Positions 11,508 to 22,389 of a stretch of 45,689 nt of DNA are shown one piece after another. The notes under the pieces are model-generated. The model made no database searches. It was given only the letters and a program-made list of their open reading frames with translations, and was not told the DNA's origin. The position numbers and the translations under genes are program-made. The first letter of the stretch is position 1, and each line of letters begins with the position of its first letter. The stretch spans positions 1 through 45,689 of the forward strand of contig CANJQE010000002.1 in NCBI GenBank assembly GCA_947476305.1, given 5' to 3'. The DNA is from Legionellaceae bacterium (GTDB lineage Bacteria; Pseudomonadota; Gammaproteobacteria; Legionellales; Legionellaceae).

Positions 11508-11603
11508 CCGTTCGCGCTGAGGAGGGCAAAGCCCATCTCGAAGCCCTGGCACAGTACAAAGCCTTCGAGACGGACGTTGCGCATTCTCCTCAGGCCGAAC
11601 GGA
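11508..11603. repeat. large imperfect palindrome, REP/BIME-like
   Basis: CCGTTCGCGCTGAGGAGGGCAAAGCCCATCTCGAAGCC...GGCTTTGT-type right arm whose reverse complement is CCGTTCGGCCTGAGGAGAATGCGCAACGTCCGTCTCGAAGGC. Confidence 0.75.
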
Positions 11604-11781
11604 GCGCGATAAAGAATGAATAAAGGTATTGTCACTTTAAAGGTATGGAAATTGAAGACATCAACATCCACAACGACGTTCACTCTAGCCCTTGCAGACA
11701 AGCCAGAGGGTCTAGGAGCTATTTTCAAGGTGTTAACTAAGAGGTCTATCATTCTAGGAGAAACAAAGCCCCTGAGAACGC

Positions 11782-12480
11782 CTACGCATAAAGTAACATT
11801 TTAACTTGCTCAACCAGCTGATTGTATCCAGCCTCTACGTTGATGTACTCGCTTTTAGCCAGAAAGACTGATAAAGAACCATCATCAGTAACCGATTTTT
11901 TTTGTAAAATGCCATTAAAGCCTTCCATTTTCAAGCGCGCATAATCTTTTAATTGAGTTACTAGATAAAAATTACGATAATAGTTTTTAGGGCTCATATG
12001 CAAAGCTTTAGCATCACTTGCTAGTTTATGCCCAGGTAAATAATCTTTTAATGAATAAGTAGAGTTATTATGGACAGCAACGACTTTTCCTTGAGGCAAT
12101 AACTCTTTAATTTTATTAGCTAATTTTTTTATTTCGCGATGGGCTTGTGGTGTATAACGACTGTATTGGGCTAAAGTTTTCTTAATCCCCTTATCGGTAT
12201 AAATCCGATTAGGATCGAATTCATAGCGTTGACTGTTTAAGTGGAAAACAATATTACGCCCACCAGAGTGCGCCAAAGTAATAAGACTTCCACCTTGCTG
12301 ACGGATGGCAACTTTTGCTGCTTTTAAAGCGGTGTCTTCGTTTTGATGAACGTGGACATAAGCCTTACCCTTTCCTGGAGTCTGCTTAATGACAACGCGT
12401 TCATCACCCACCATTACTTTATGGTTAATAGCACAACCTGTTTGCGTTAAAACTAACAACAAAAGAAGCCAATATTTCAT
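11782..12480 (-). CDS. lipoprotein of unknown function
   Basis: Lipobox-like N-terminus MKYWLLLLLVLTQTGC; conserved-looking 'VHVHQNEDTALKAAKVAIRQQGGSLITLAHSGGRNIVFHLNSQRYEFDPNRIYTDKGI'. Confidence 0.65.
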   Translation of the reverse strand: MKYWLLLLLVLTQTGCAINHKVMVGDERVVIKQTPGKGKAYVHVHQNEDTALKAAKVAIRQQGGSLITLAHSGGRNIVFHLNSQRYEFDPNRIYTDKGIKKTLAQYSRYTPQAHREIKKLANKIKELLPQGKVVAVHNNSTYSLKDYLPGHKLASDAKALHMSPKNYYRNFYLVTQLKDYARLKMEGFNGILQKKSVTDDGSLSVFLAKSEYINVEAGYNQLVEQVKMLLYA

Positions 12481-12570
12481 GAATAAGCTGCGCCATAAAG
12501 AATAAATTTAACCCATTATATAAAAAGCTATTTTAAGAAACAATGGTTTAATTTTTTCCACGCTCTAAGC

Positions 12571-13365
12571 CTAAGCAATAGACCGTATGACTCCACCATC
12601 GACACGCACGGAAGCACCATGCGTTGCAGAAGCCAATGGGCTAGACAAATAAGCTACCATATTCGCGACTTCTTCTGATGTTGCAAAGCGTTTAATAAGC
12701 GATGAAGGTCGCACAGTTGCAAAAAATTCTTCCTCGATTTGTTCTGAGGTCTTATGTTGTGACTTACCTAAATTATTTATGAATTGATTGACCCCTTCAC
12801 TTCGAGTAGGTCCAGGAAGTACTGAATTGACAGTAATATTAGTTCCAACAAGATTTTCTGCTATTCCTCGGGCAACGGCTAACTGTGCTGTTTTGCTCAT
12901 ACCATAATGCACCATTTCTCCTGGTATCTGGAGTGCTGATTCACTGGAAATAAAAATAATACGCCCCCAATTATTCTTCAACATGGCGCTCAAATAATGG
13001 CGACTTAAACGTACACCACTCATGACATTCACATCAAACATATGAAACCAGTCTTCATCTGAAATCTCTAAAAAAGCTTTAACTTCATAAATTCCAGCAT
13101 TATTCACTAAAATATCGACTTCCTTAACTTCTTGTATCAGTTTACTTATTTCTTCTTTTTTACTGATATCAGCAGCTACTCCAATCAACTGAGCCTGGGG
13201 ATCTGTTTTTTTAATTTGTTCTATTGCCTCTTGTACACGTTCTTCAGTTCGACCATTAATCACAACAACAGCTCCCTCAGAAGCTAATTTTTGGGCAATA
13301 GCGAAACCAATTCCTGCCGTAGACCCAGTCACTAATGCTTTTTTATTTCGTAATTGTAAATCCAA
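12571..13365 (-). CDS. short-chain dehydrogenase/reductase (SDR) family oxidoreductase
   Basis: 'ALVTGSTAGIGFAIAQKLASEGA', 'ILVNNAGIYE', 'YGMSKTAQLAVARGIAENL'. Confidence 0.95.
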   Translation of the reverse strand: MDLQLRNKKALVTGSTAGIGFAIAQKLASEGAVVVINGRTEERVQEAIEQIKKTDPQAQLIGVAADISKKEEISKLIQEVKEVDILVNNAGIYEVKAFLEISDEDWFHMFDVNVMSGVRLSRHYLSAMLKNNWGRIIFISSESALQIPGEMVHYGMSKTAQLAVARGIAENLVGTNITVNSVLPGPTRSEGVNQFINNLGKSQHKTSEQIEEEFFATVRPSSLIKRFATSEEVANMVAYLSSPLASATHGASVRVDGGVIRSIA

Positions 13366-13489
13366 AATTGCATCTCCATCTTGTTGTTATTTCAGTCTAG
13401 CAAATAAAAATATTTATAATTTAAATTTTTATCGCTTGTAGCTAAATAAGTTATACTTGCTTTATTAGCGACTTATTTTCTGCCATACA

Positions 13490-14032
13490 ATGTCCCAGAT
13501 TATTCTATTTAATAAACCTTTTGGAGTTGTAACTCAATTTACGGGTGAAATAATAAAACATACGCTTGCAGCTTATATTACAATGCCAGGTTATTATGCT
13601 GTTGGCCGATTAGATAAGAATAGTGAAGGATTACTTTTACTTTCTAATAATGGTGCGCTGCAACATCAATTGACTCACCCAAAATTCAACAAAAAAAAAT
13701 ACTATTGGGTGCAAGTAGAGGGGGCTATTTCTGACTCTGATTTAGAGCCCTTACGTAAAGGCTTGAAGTTAGCTGATATTCATTTCTTGCCAGCTCAAAC
13801 GAGCGTTATCGATGAACCCAAAATATGGCCACGAACTCCTCCGATCAGAGTAAGATTAAGCATTCCCACATCGTGGATTGAGATTGTTTTACAAGAAGGA
13901 AAAAACCATCAAGTAAGACACATGACGGCGGCTATTGGCTTTCCTACCTTGCGCTTAATACGCCATAAAATAAGTAATTGGGAATTAGGCGATTTACAAC
14001 CTGGCGAATACAAAATAGTTACTGTTATTTAA
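13490..14032 (+). CDS. rluE: 23S rRNA pseudouridine synthase, RluE-like
   Basis: 'ILFNKPFGVVTQFTGE...GRLDKNSEGLLLLSNNGALQHQLTHPKFNKKKYYWVQVEG...EGKNHQVRHMTAAIGFPTLRLIR'. Confidence 0.9.
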   Translation: MSQIILFNKPFGVVTQFTGEIIKHTLAAYITMPGYYAVGRLDKNSEGLLLLSNNGALQHQLTHPKFNKKKYYWVQVEGAISDSDLEPLRKGLKLADIHFLPAQTSVIDEPKIWPRTPPIRVRLSIPTSWIEIVLQEGKNHQVRHMTAAIGFPTLRLIRHKISNWELGDLQPGEYKIVTVI

Positions 14033-14224
14033 TTCTACTCTTAGTTTAATAACGCCCTAAGCTCTATATTTCTTCTCTTTAATAGAGCCAACTAAAGTCT
14101 ATAAGTTACTGATTTTATATTATTTGCTCATTAATTATTCGAGGCAATCATTTCTTAGTTATCTACTTGTGATTTAAATAAAACAAAGGTTACAATAGAT
14201 CTGATTTTAAAGAATGGAGCTCTT

Positions 14225-15139
14225 ATGTTAAAGAAAACTATTTTAGCGGTACTCGGATTAACAGCAAATGGCTTGGCCTTAGCTGGTAGTATGGGACCAG
14301 TATGTACCCCAGGAAATGTTACCGTTCCTTGTGAAACGAAGCTCTGGAGTTTAGGCCTAGATGCACTTTATTTTAATTTAAATAATGGAAACATACGTGG
14401 ATATAGATCTACGAATACTCGCGATAGAGTAACTGATGAGTGGAGTTGGGGATTTCGTGCTGAGGGAGCTTATCAATACAGTACAGGAAATGATGCTTCT
14501 GTAAGCTGGATTCACATCAGTAATGATAATCGTCAAGATAATTTAGTTAGTTTCGATCCAACTAATCCACTTGAAGGTTTAAATAGTGAAACTCGTTTTG
14601 ATCAAGTTAATGCTGTTTTAGGCCAACACTTTAGTGCAAGCGCCACTAATAAAGTTCGACTCTATGGTGGTTTGAGTTATGCTCGGATTGAAAACGATCA
14701 AACTATCTATAATACTGCTTTTGCGCGAATCGGTCTAGCCCGTGTTAATGATGAAAGTTATTTTTATGGTGTTGGTCCAGTGCTTGGTGTGGATTATTCC
14801 TACTATGTAAGCAATGATTTAAGCCTAGTTGCAAACGGCGCTACTTCTTTGCTCTATGGTATGACCAATGCATCACATTGGATAAACCCAAATGCATTTC
14901 CTACCTTATCAGTGAACCCTTCATATGCTAGTAAAAACGCTGTAGTACCTGGTTTTGAAGCTAAGTTAGGTCTTAATTATGCCTACACTATGTCGAATGG
15001 CACATTAAATTTAGAAGGTGGTTATCAAGCCATTCAATATATAGCACCACTACAAGCATTTCGTTCTGGCCTTGTAGTCAGCTCTGATTTTGGCGTTTAT
15101 GGTCCTTATTTTGGTGCTAAATACGTCGGTAATGTCTAG
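14225..15139 (+). CDS. Legionella MOMP-family outer-membrane beta-barrel protein
   Basis: Signal peptide MLKKTILAVLGLTANGLALA, then 'GSMGPVCTPGNVTVPCETKLWSLGLDALYFN', the typical N-terminus of Legionella major outer membrane proteins; C-terminal 'YGPYFGAKYVGNV'. Confidence 0.85.
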   Translation: MLKKTILAVLGLTANGLALAGSMGPVCTPGNVTVPCETKLWSLGLDALYFNLNNGNIRGYRSTNTRDRVTDEWSWGFRAEGAYQYSTGNDASVSWIHISNDNRQDNLVSFDPTNPLEGLNSETRFDQVNAVLGQHFSASATNKVRLYGGLSYARIENDQTIYNTAFARIGLARVNDESYFYGVGPVLGVDYSYYVSNDLSLVANGATSLLYGMTNASHWINPNAFPTLSVNPSYASKNAVVPGFEAKLGLNYAYTMSNGTLNLEGGYQAIQYIAPLQAFRSGLVVSSDFGVYGPYFGAKYVGNV

Positions 15140-15158
15140 TCCCTATCAAGTCAATGAC

Positions 15159-15180
15159 ATCCTCCGCTCTGGCGGAGGAT
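15159..15180 (+). terminator. rho-independent-like terminator of the MOMP-like gene
   Basis: ATCCTCCGC-tctg-GCGGAGGAT followed by ctctttc. Confidence 0.75.
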
Positions 15181-15464
15181 CTCTTTCAGTATTTGATAAC
15201 TCATCACTTTTATCTGCTATATAATAATAACTTCGCATAGCTAATTTTCCGATACCGTTCTAGAGTTGTCTGGCTCTTGATTTAATAAGAAGTCACAAAG
15301 AGCCCTGCTTTAGGTCTAAGACCCTGGATCGCGCATAAAGCGCGGTACGTGGAGATGCACATTTTGAGTTAGCTCTCCCGAACAAGTCGCAAAACCTAGA
15401 AGAAATTATTCGGGGTATATATCCGTTTAGATCGAAGTCTAATCTTATTGCAAGTGCTGCTTCT

Positions 15465-15949
15465 TTACAACGAGGAGCGGTAAGTTAATCGAGTCAACAA
15501 AGACCCCTCACCTAACAAGCGAATCCAGGGCCAGATAAACATGCTTAATAAAGCACTAGCAATAGGCATCCATAAGCTGTAATTAAAGGCTAATAAAGCA
15601 TCGATTAATGAAATAGTGGCTTGGTATATAAAGCAGAACATACCAATGAGAATAATTTGCTGCATCATCGAGAAAAATTGAAACCGTCTGGAACGAGTAG
15701 ACGCAAGCCAAGTAACCAATAATAAAGCAAATGAATGTTCGCCTATTACGGTAGAAAGTAGGACATCTAATACCAAACCCACCAGTAATAAAGTAGTGAT
15801 ATGAAATTTTCCGGGAATAAAATATTCAATGTATAGAACGAGCAATAAGATCCACGGAGGACGAAAAGAAGAAATAAGTTCAGGCATGGGTAGGATAGAT
15901 AACACAAGAGCCGCTATAAATGTTATTAATAATTTTGAACGGATATCAT

Positions 15950-15953
<4 letters not shown>
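15465..15953 (-). CDS. mreD: rod shape-determining protein MreD
   Basis: Small multi-TM protein overlapping mreC (4 bp), third gene of mreBCD; 'RPPWILLLVLYIEYFIPGKFHITTLLLVGLVLDVLLSTVIGEHSFAL'. Confidence 0.93.
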
Positions 15954-17882
<1,929 letters not shown>

Positions 17883-18327
17883 CTACCTCATTCTTTTTTG
17901 CTGTACTGTATCCTAAATTTGAGTAAAAATCGACACTTCTTAGGGAAGATTTTTAAATAATTGGCCAAAAAATGGATCTTTAGCATGTAGCCATTTGTTT
18001 TGCTTATAAAATATAAATTAGATTAAGATATTATTATTAAGAGTAGCTTCCTTTAACTCATTACGATTATTTTAGCAAAATACTGTCCATATGATGAACA
18101 TCAATATCATCTATTGTTGTTGTAGATCCTTATCTGCCCAAAAGACCAATATCAAAATACAGCCCTACCTTTAGAGTCTCTTGCTCTTGTGCAGTAACTC
18201 AATACTTACCCAATACACAGACCATTGTAAAAATTTCAGGATGCTTCTTGGAAGAACAAGAACATTACAAAGAGGAGAGCTCACCTAGCCCTTCATTTAA
18301 TTTAACGTGTTCGACATAATTTTAAAT

Positions 18328-18536
18328 GTTGGGTCAAGGCCCATAGCCGTCAGGCTATGATAATTTACGTACGTGTCGTTCCCGCGAAGGAGGGAAGATG
18401 AATCCATCTCTGTTTTAGTACAAAGCCAGCTCAGAAATGGATCCCCGCCTGCGCAGGGAAGACCTATTTTATTTCAAATTGTACGGAATACAATAATATG
18501 GATCTTTAGCCTGACGGCTATGGGCCAAGGCCCAAC
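18328..18536. repeat. MITE-like inverted repeat with 30-bp near-perfect arms, containing a nested REP-like palindrome
   Basis: Left GTTGGGTCAAGGCCCATAGCCGTCAGGCTA (18328..18357); reverse complement of right arm (18507..18536) is GTTGGGCCTTGGCCCATAGCCGTCAGGCTA, 3 mismatches in 30. Confidence 0.8.
18375..18463. repeat. REP-like palindrome nested in the 18328..18536 repeat
   Basis: GTCGTTCCCGCGAAGGAGGGAAGATGAATCCATCTCTG ... whose right arm reverse-complements to GTCTTCCCTGCGCAGGCGGGGATCCATTTCTG. Confidence 0.75.
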
Positions 18537-18664
18537 CTACATCTATAGGTATTAGGTCCTTATCCGAAACTCACGTTAATTTAACTGGTTTATGATCTGA
18601 ATGTATTAATCATATAAAGATAAAAATGAAACATCCTTGTTCCATTTTAGAAGCTATTTAAAAC

Positions 18665-18982
18665 TTATTGAATAACATAAGCTTCATTTAATTTATCACG
18701 ATTGCTGTCCATAAAATGTTGGCCGAGACCTTTCACTTCGGCTAATTCTTCTAGGGATTTAAAACCTTGATGACTATCGCGATAAGCAATAATAGCTTCT
18801 GCTTTTTTCTTCCCAATACCTTTAAAGGATCCAGTAAGCGCGGATACATCGGCTTTATTTAAATCAATTTTATGGTTTGCGGTGGGCGCTTGCTCAGCAA
18901 CCGTTGTAGGTGGCGCTGCTGCTTGCAGAGGGATGGAAATAACAAAAAACGACAATAAAACAGCAATAATTTTTGCTTTCAT
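18665..18982 (-). CDS. ComEA-like helix-hairpin-helix DNA-binding protein (exported)
   Basis: Signal peptide, then 'KIDLNKADVSALTGSFKGIGKKKAEAIIAYRDSHQGFKSLEELAEVKGLGQHFMD' HhH motif. Confidence 0.88.
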   Translation of the reverse strand: MKAKIIAVLLSFFVISIPLQAAAPPTTVAEQAPTANHKIDLNKADVSALTGSFKGIGKKKAEAIIAYRDSHQGFKSLEELAEVKGLGQHFMDSNRDKLNEAYVIQ

Positions 18983-19068
18983 AACTTTCTCCTAATTGTT
19001 GGACTGACGGCTCGTTCCAGAGCCGTGCGCTAATATCTCAAAAATAGATTTATTTGTCTAGTTAAATT

Positions 19069-20484
19069 TTAATTATTTTTCAAAGAGAAACTATATAAAA
19101 CATAGGAAACACAAGCTGTTAATTTTCTAACCATATCTAAATGGAGAAATTCATTGGGTCCATGAGCATTTGAATGAGGTCCAAGCACGCCAGTGATCAT
19201 AAATTGTGCTTCTGGAAATTGCTCACCGAGCATGCCCATGAAAGGAATTGTACCCCCCTCTCCTATATAAGCAGCGGGTTTACCATAATAGAGTTGCGAC
19301 GCTTCATCTGCAGCTGTAGAGAGCCACTCAGACAAGACAGGCGCATTCCACCCTTTAGAACCATCGCCTACCTTAAACTCTACCTTAGCATGATATGGAG
19401 GATTTTTAGTTAAGGCTTCAGTCATCGCTAGCGCTGCTGTTTTAGGATCCGCTAAAGGGGGAACACGCATGGATAATTTAAGAGAGGTCATGGGGCGCAT
19501 GACATTCCCTGCATTTGCAATCGGAGGAAAACCATCAGCACCTGTAACAGTCAATGCCGGACGCCAGGTACGATTTAAAATTAATTGTTGACGATCTTCT
19601 GTAAGGGGCTTTACCTCATCATGCCAAGGAAATTCAGAGTATACTTGCTTGCCCAAAGCATCTGCGCATTGTTTTGCTTGCGCCATTCGTTCTTGGGGAA
19701 TCTCACAATAAAGCTGGGGTAATTTAATTTCACCTGTAGTTTCATCTTCGATACGACTAATTAATTGGCGAGCTACGCGAAAACTATCAGCCACAATACC
19801 ACTGGCACTACCGGAATGAACACCTTCACTAATTAATTCGACAGATAACTCACCTACGACATTACCGCGCAAGGACGTAGTCATCCATAATTGCTCGTAA
19901 TTACCAGCACCAGAATCCAAGCAAATTACTAAAGAAGGTTTGCCAATGCGTTCTTTAAGCAGTTCAATATAGAAAGGCAAATCATAACTGCCGCTTTCTT
20001 CACAGGCTTCTATAATTAACACACAGCGTGGATAAGGAATCCCTTGCTGTTGCAAAGCACGAATAGCGGTTAATGAAGCATAAGCCGAATAGCCATCATC
20101 AGCTCCGCCTCGACCATAAAGACGACCATTTTTTAACACGGGATTCCAGGGGCTTAAGCCTTCATCCCAACCCACCATTTCAGGTTGTTTATCTAAATGG
20201 CCATAAAGCAATACGGTTTCATCAATTTGTCCTGGTATTTCCATAAAGATCAGTGGCGTACGCCCTTCTAAACGCACTACTTCAAGCATCATTCCTGTAG
20301 GTGCGTGCTGTGTACACCAAGATGCGATATGACTTACTGCTTGTTCCATATAGCCATGAGCTTGCCAATCAACATCAAAATGCGGTGATTTATTAGGTAT
20401 TTTTATGTAGTCACATAAACTAGGTACAATTTCCTCATCCCACTGTTGGCAGACGAACTCATACAGTCCTTGGGGATTGAACAT
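19069..20484 (-). CDS. M20 family metallopeptidase (dipeptidase)
   Basis: 'VLLYGHLDKQPEMVGWDEGLSPWNPVLKNGRLYGRGGADDGYSAYASLTAIRALQ', 'IIEACEESGSYDLPFYIELLKERIG', 'YIGEGGTIPFMGML'. Confidence 0.93.
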   Translation of the reverse strand: MFNPQGLYEFVCQQWDEEIVPSLCDYIKIPNKSPHFDVDWQAHGYMEQAVSHIASWCTQHAPTGMMLEVVRLEGRTPLIFMEIPGQIDETVLLYGHLDKQPEMVGWDEGLSPWNPVLKNGRLYGRGGADDGYSAYASLTAIRALQQQGIPYPRCVLIIEACEESGSYDLPFYIELLKERIGKPSLVICLDSGAGNYEQLWMTTSLRGNVVGELSVELISEGVHSGSASGIVADSFRVARQLISRIEDETTGEIKLPQLYCEIPQERMAQAKQCADALGKQVYSEFPWHDEVKPLTEDRQQLILNRTWRPALTVTGADGFPPIANAGNVMRPMTSLKLSMRVPPLADPKTAALAMTEALTKNPPYHAKVEFKVGDGSKGWNAPVLSEWLSTAADEASQLYYGKPAAYIGEGGTIPFMGMLGEQFPEAQFMITGVLGPHSNAHGPNEFLHLDMVRKLTACVSYVLYSFSLKNN

Positions 20485-21550
20485 GGGCTTGCTCCTTAAT
20501 AATCGCCACTATTTTATCTTCAGCAGATTCAATATTTAATATTTTTATTTTATTATTTATTTCATTTTTATTATGCATCACTTCATCAATCGCTTTTAAT
20601 AAAGTCTCTGCATTTAAGAGCTGATCTTGGATCACCACGCTAATGCCTAAGCCTTGAAAATAACGGGCATTTTGAATTTGATCACCGCGACTTACTTGGG
20701 CTGATAAGGGAATTAATACATGGGGCTTGCCTAAAGCTAAGATTTCATACAAGGAATTAGCTCCTGCCCGTGAAATCACGATACTAGTGGCTGCAAATAA
20801 ATCGGCTAATTCTTCATTAGCATATTCTAATTGGCAATAGCCCTGGATCTGCTTTAAGGACTCATCAATTTTGCCTTTTCCACATAAGTGGATGATTTGA
20901 AAATCTTGCGTCAATTGTTTCAATGCCGCTCGCACACTTTGATTGATAGAACCAGCTCCTAAACTACCACCAATCACTAAAAGACAGGGCTTTTCTTCGC
21001 TAAAACCACAGAGTTTCAAACCTTTTATTTTATTCCCTTGGAACAATTGTTGACGAATAGGAGTACCTGTTACTTCTATTTTGTCTTGCTGCTTAAAATG
21101 TTTTTTAGCCGCATCAAAAGTAAGGCATATTTTATTCACAAAAGGAAAAGATAGTTTATTGGCAAGCCCTGGGCTCATATCCGACTCATGAGCAATCACC
21201 GGAATACGATTTAACCACGCCCCAACAACCACAGGAAAAGCAACAAAGCCTCCTTTAGAAAATACTACATCTGGTTTTAATTTATGAAATAAGCGAAAAG
21301 ATTGGAGGATGCCTACCAGAATTTTAAAGGGATCAATAATATTTTTTAAACTAAAATAACGACGTAGCTTGCCACTACTGACTGCATGAAAAGGAATATT
21401 AATAGCCTCAATCATATTTTTTTCAATACCGTCAGCAGAACCGATGTAATTGATAGTCCATCCATCGCGCTTAAAACTATTAATTAACGCTAAATTGGGA
21501 GTAACATGTCCTGCTGTCCCACCACCAGTAAAAACAATACTTGAGCTCAT
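20459..21550 (-). CDS. murG: UDP-N-acetylglucosamine--N-acetylmuramyl-(pentapeptide) pyrophosphoryl-undecaprenol GlcNAc transferase (MurG), Firmicutes-like subtype
   Basis: 'IVFTGGGTAGHVTPNLALI...YIGSADGIEKNMIEAINIPFHAVSSGKLRRYFSLKNIIDPF...DVVFSKGGFVAFPVVVGAWLNRIPVIAHESDMSPGLANKLSFPF...LLVIGGSLGAGSINQ...SRAGANSLYEILALGKPHVLIPL'. Confidence 0.93.
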   Translation of the reverse strand: MSSSIVFTGGGTAGHVTPNLALINSFKRDGWTINYIGSADGIEKNMIEAINIPFHAVSSGKLRRYFSLKNIIDPFKILVGILQSFRLFHKLKPDVVFSKGGFVAFPVVVGAWLNRIPVIAHESDMSPGLANKLSFPFVNKICLTFDAAKKHFKQQDKIEVTGTPIRQQLFQGNKIKGLKLCGFSEEKPCLLVIGGSLGAGSINQSVRAALKQLTQDFQIIHLCGKGKIDESLKQIQGYCQLEYANEELADLFAATSIVISRAGANSLYEILALGKPHVLIPLSAQVSRGDQIQNARYFQGLGISVVIQDQLLNAETLLKAIDEVMHNKNEINNKIKILNIESAEDKIVAIIKEQAHVQSPRTV

Positions 21551-22389
21551 AAAAGCTCCCTTACTAATAAACTTAAATCGATGGCTTGAATCGATTTAGT
21601 AATTGCGCCAACGGAAATAAAATCAACACCACTACGAGCTACTTCAGCAATATTATGAATAGTAATCCCACCCGAGGCTTCTAAAGTACAAGATTGCGCT
21701 TTATTCATTTTTACGGCTTCAACTAACATATCTTGCGTGAAATTATCGAGTAAGATACGGTCAGGACTCGCATCCAAAGCCTCAGCTAACTCCTGCAAAT
21801 TTTCTACTTCCGTTTCTACTAAAAGATGTTTATTCGCTTGCCGCGCTAATTTAATCGCGGCAGCTACTGAGCCACAGGCCTTGATATGATTTTCTTTAAT
21901 TAAAAAAGCATCATAAAGACCCATACGATGATTAACCCCACCAGCACAATGGACCGCATATTTTTGAGCAAGGCGAAGTCCTGGTAAGGTTTTTCTAGTA
22001 TCTAATAAACGAGTTTGTGTGCCCTTTAATTTCTGAACATAGTGATAGCTTTGGGTTGCAGTGGCCGATAGAGTTTGTAAAAAATTCAATGCGCTACGTT
22101 CCGCAGTTAAAATACTCCGAGCATTACCTTTGATATGGCATAAAGACTGAGCACTACTCAACCATTCACCTTCGGAAACATGCCAATCAAGTTTCGTTTT
22201 TTTATCTACGTGCTGAAAGACTTGATTCACCCATTCCTGACCACAAACTAACATCGGTTCACGACTAATGATTTCTGCTTCCACGGTGAGATCAATAGGT
22301 AATAACTCAGCAGTTACATCGCCGCTACCAACATCTTCTTGTAAAGCGCGGCTTACATCAGCTAGCACTTGAGATAAATCAATGTTCAT
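21547..22389 (-). CDS. nadC: nicotinate-nucleotide pyrophosphorylase (carboxylating)
   Basis: 'ALQEDVGSGDVTAELLP...ILTAERSALNFLQTLSATAT...LLDTRKTLPGLRLAQKYAVHCAGGVNHRMGLYDAFLIKENH...LEASGGI'. Start at MNIDLSQ rather than the ORF end at 22437. Confidence 0.97.
   Translation of the reverse strand: MNIDLSQVLADVSRALQEDVGSGDVTAELLPIDLTVEAEIISREPMLVCGQEWVNQVFQHVDKKTKLDWHVSEGEWLSSAQSLCHIKGNARSILTAERSALNFLQTLSATATQSYHYVQKLKGTQTRLLDTRKTLPGLRLAQKYAVHCAGGVNHRMGLYDAFLIKENHIKACGSVAAAIKLARQANKHLLVETEVENLQELAEALDASPDRILLDNFTQDMLVEAVKMNKAQSCTLEASGGITIHNIAEVARSGVDFISVGAITKSIQAIDLSLLVRELL

Noticed and set aside
11465-11752. 95-aa minus-strand ORF
   Set aside because: It runs straight through the 11508..11603 palindrome; no recognisable domain and likely spurious.
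18373-18555. 60-aa plus-strand ORF
   Set aside because: It is a translation of the nested inverted repeats.
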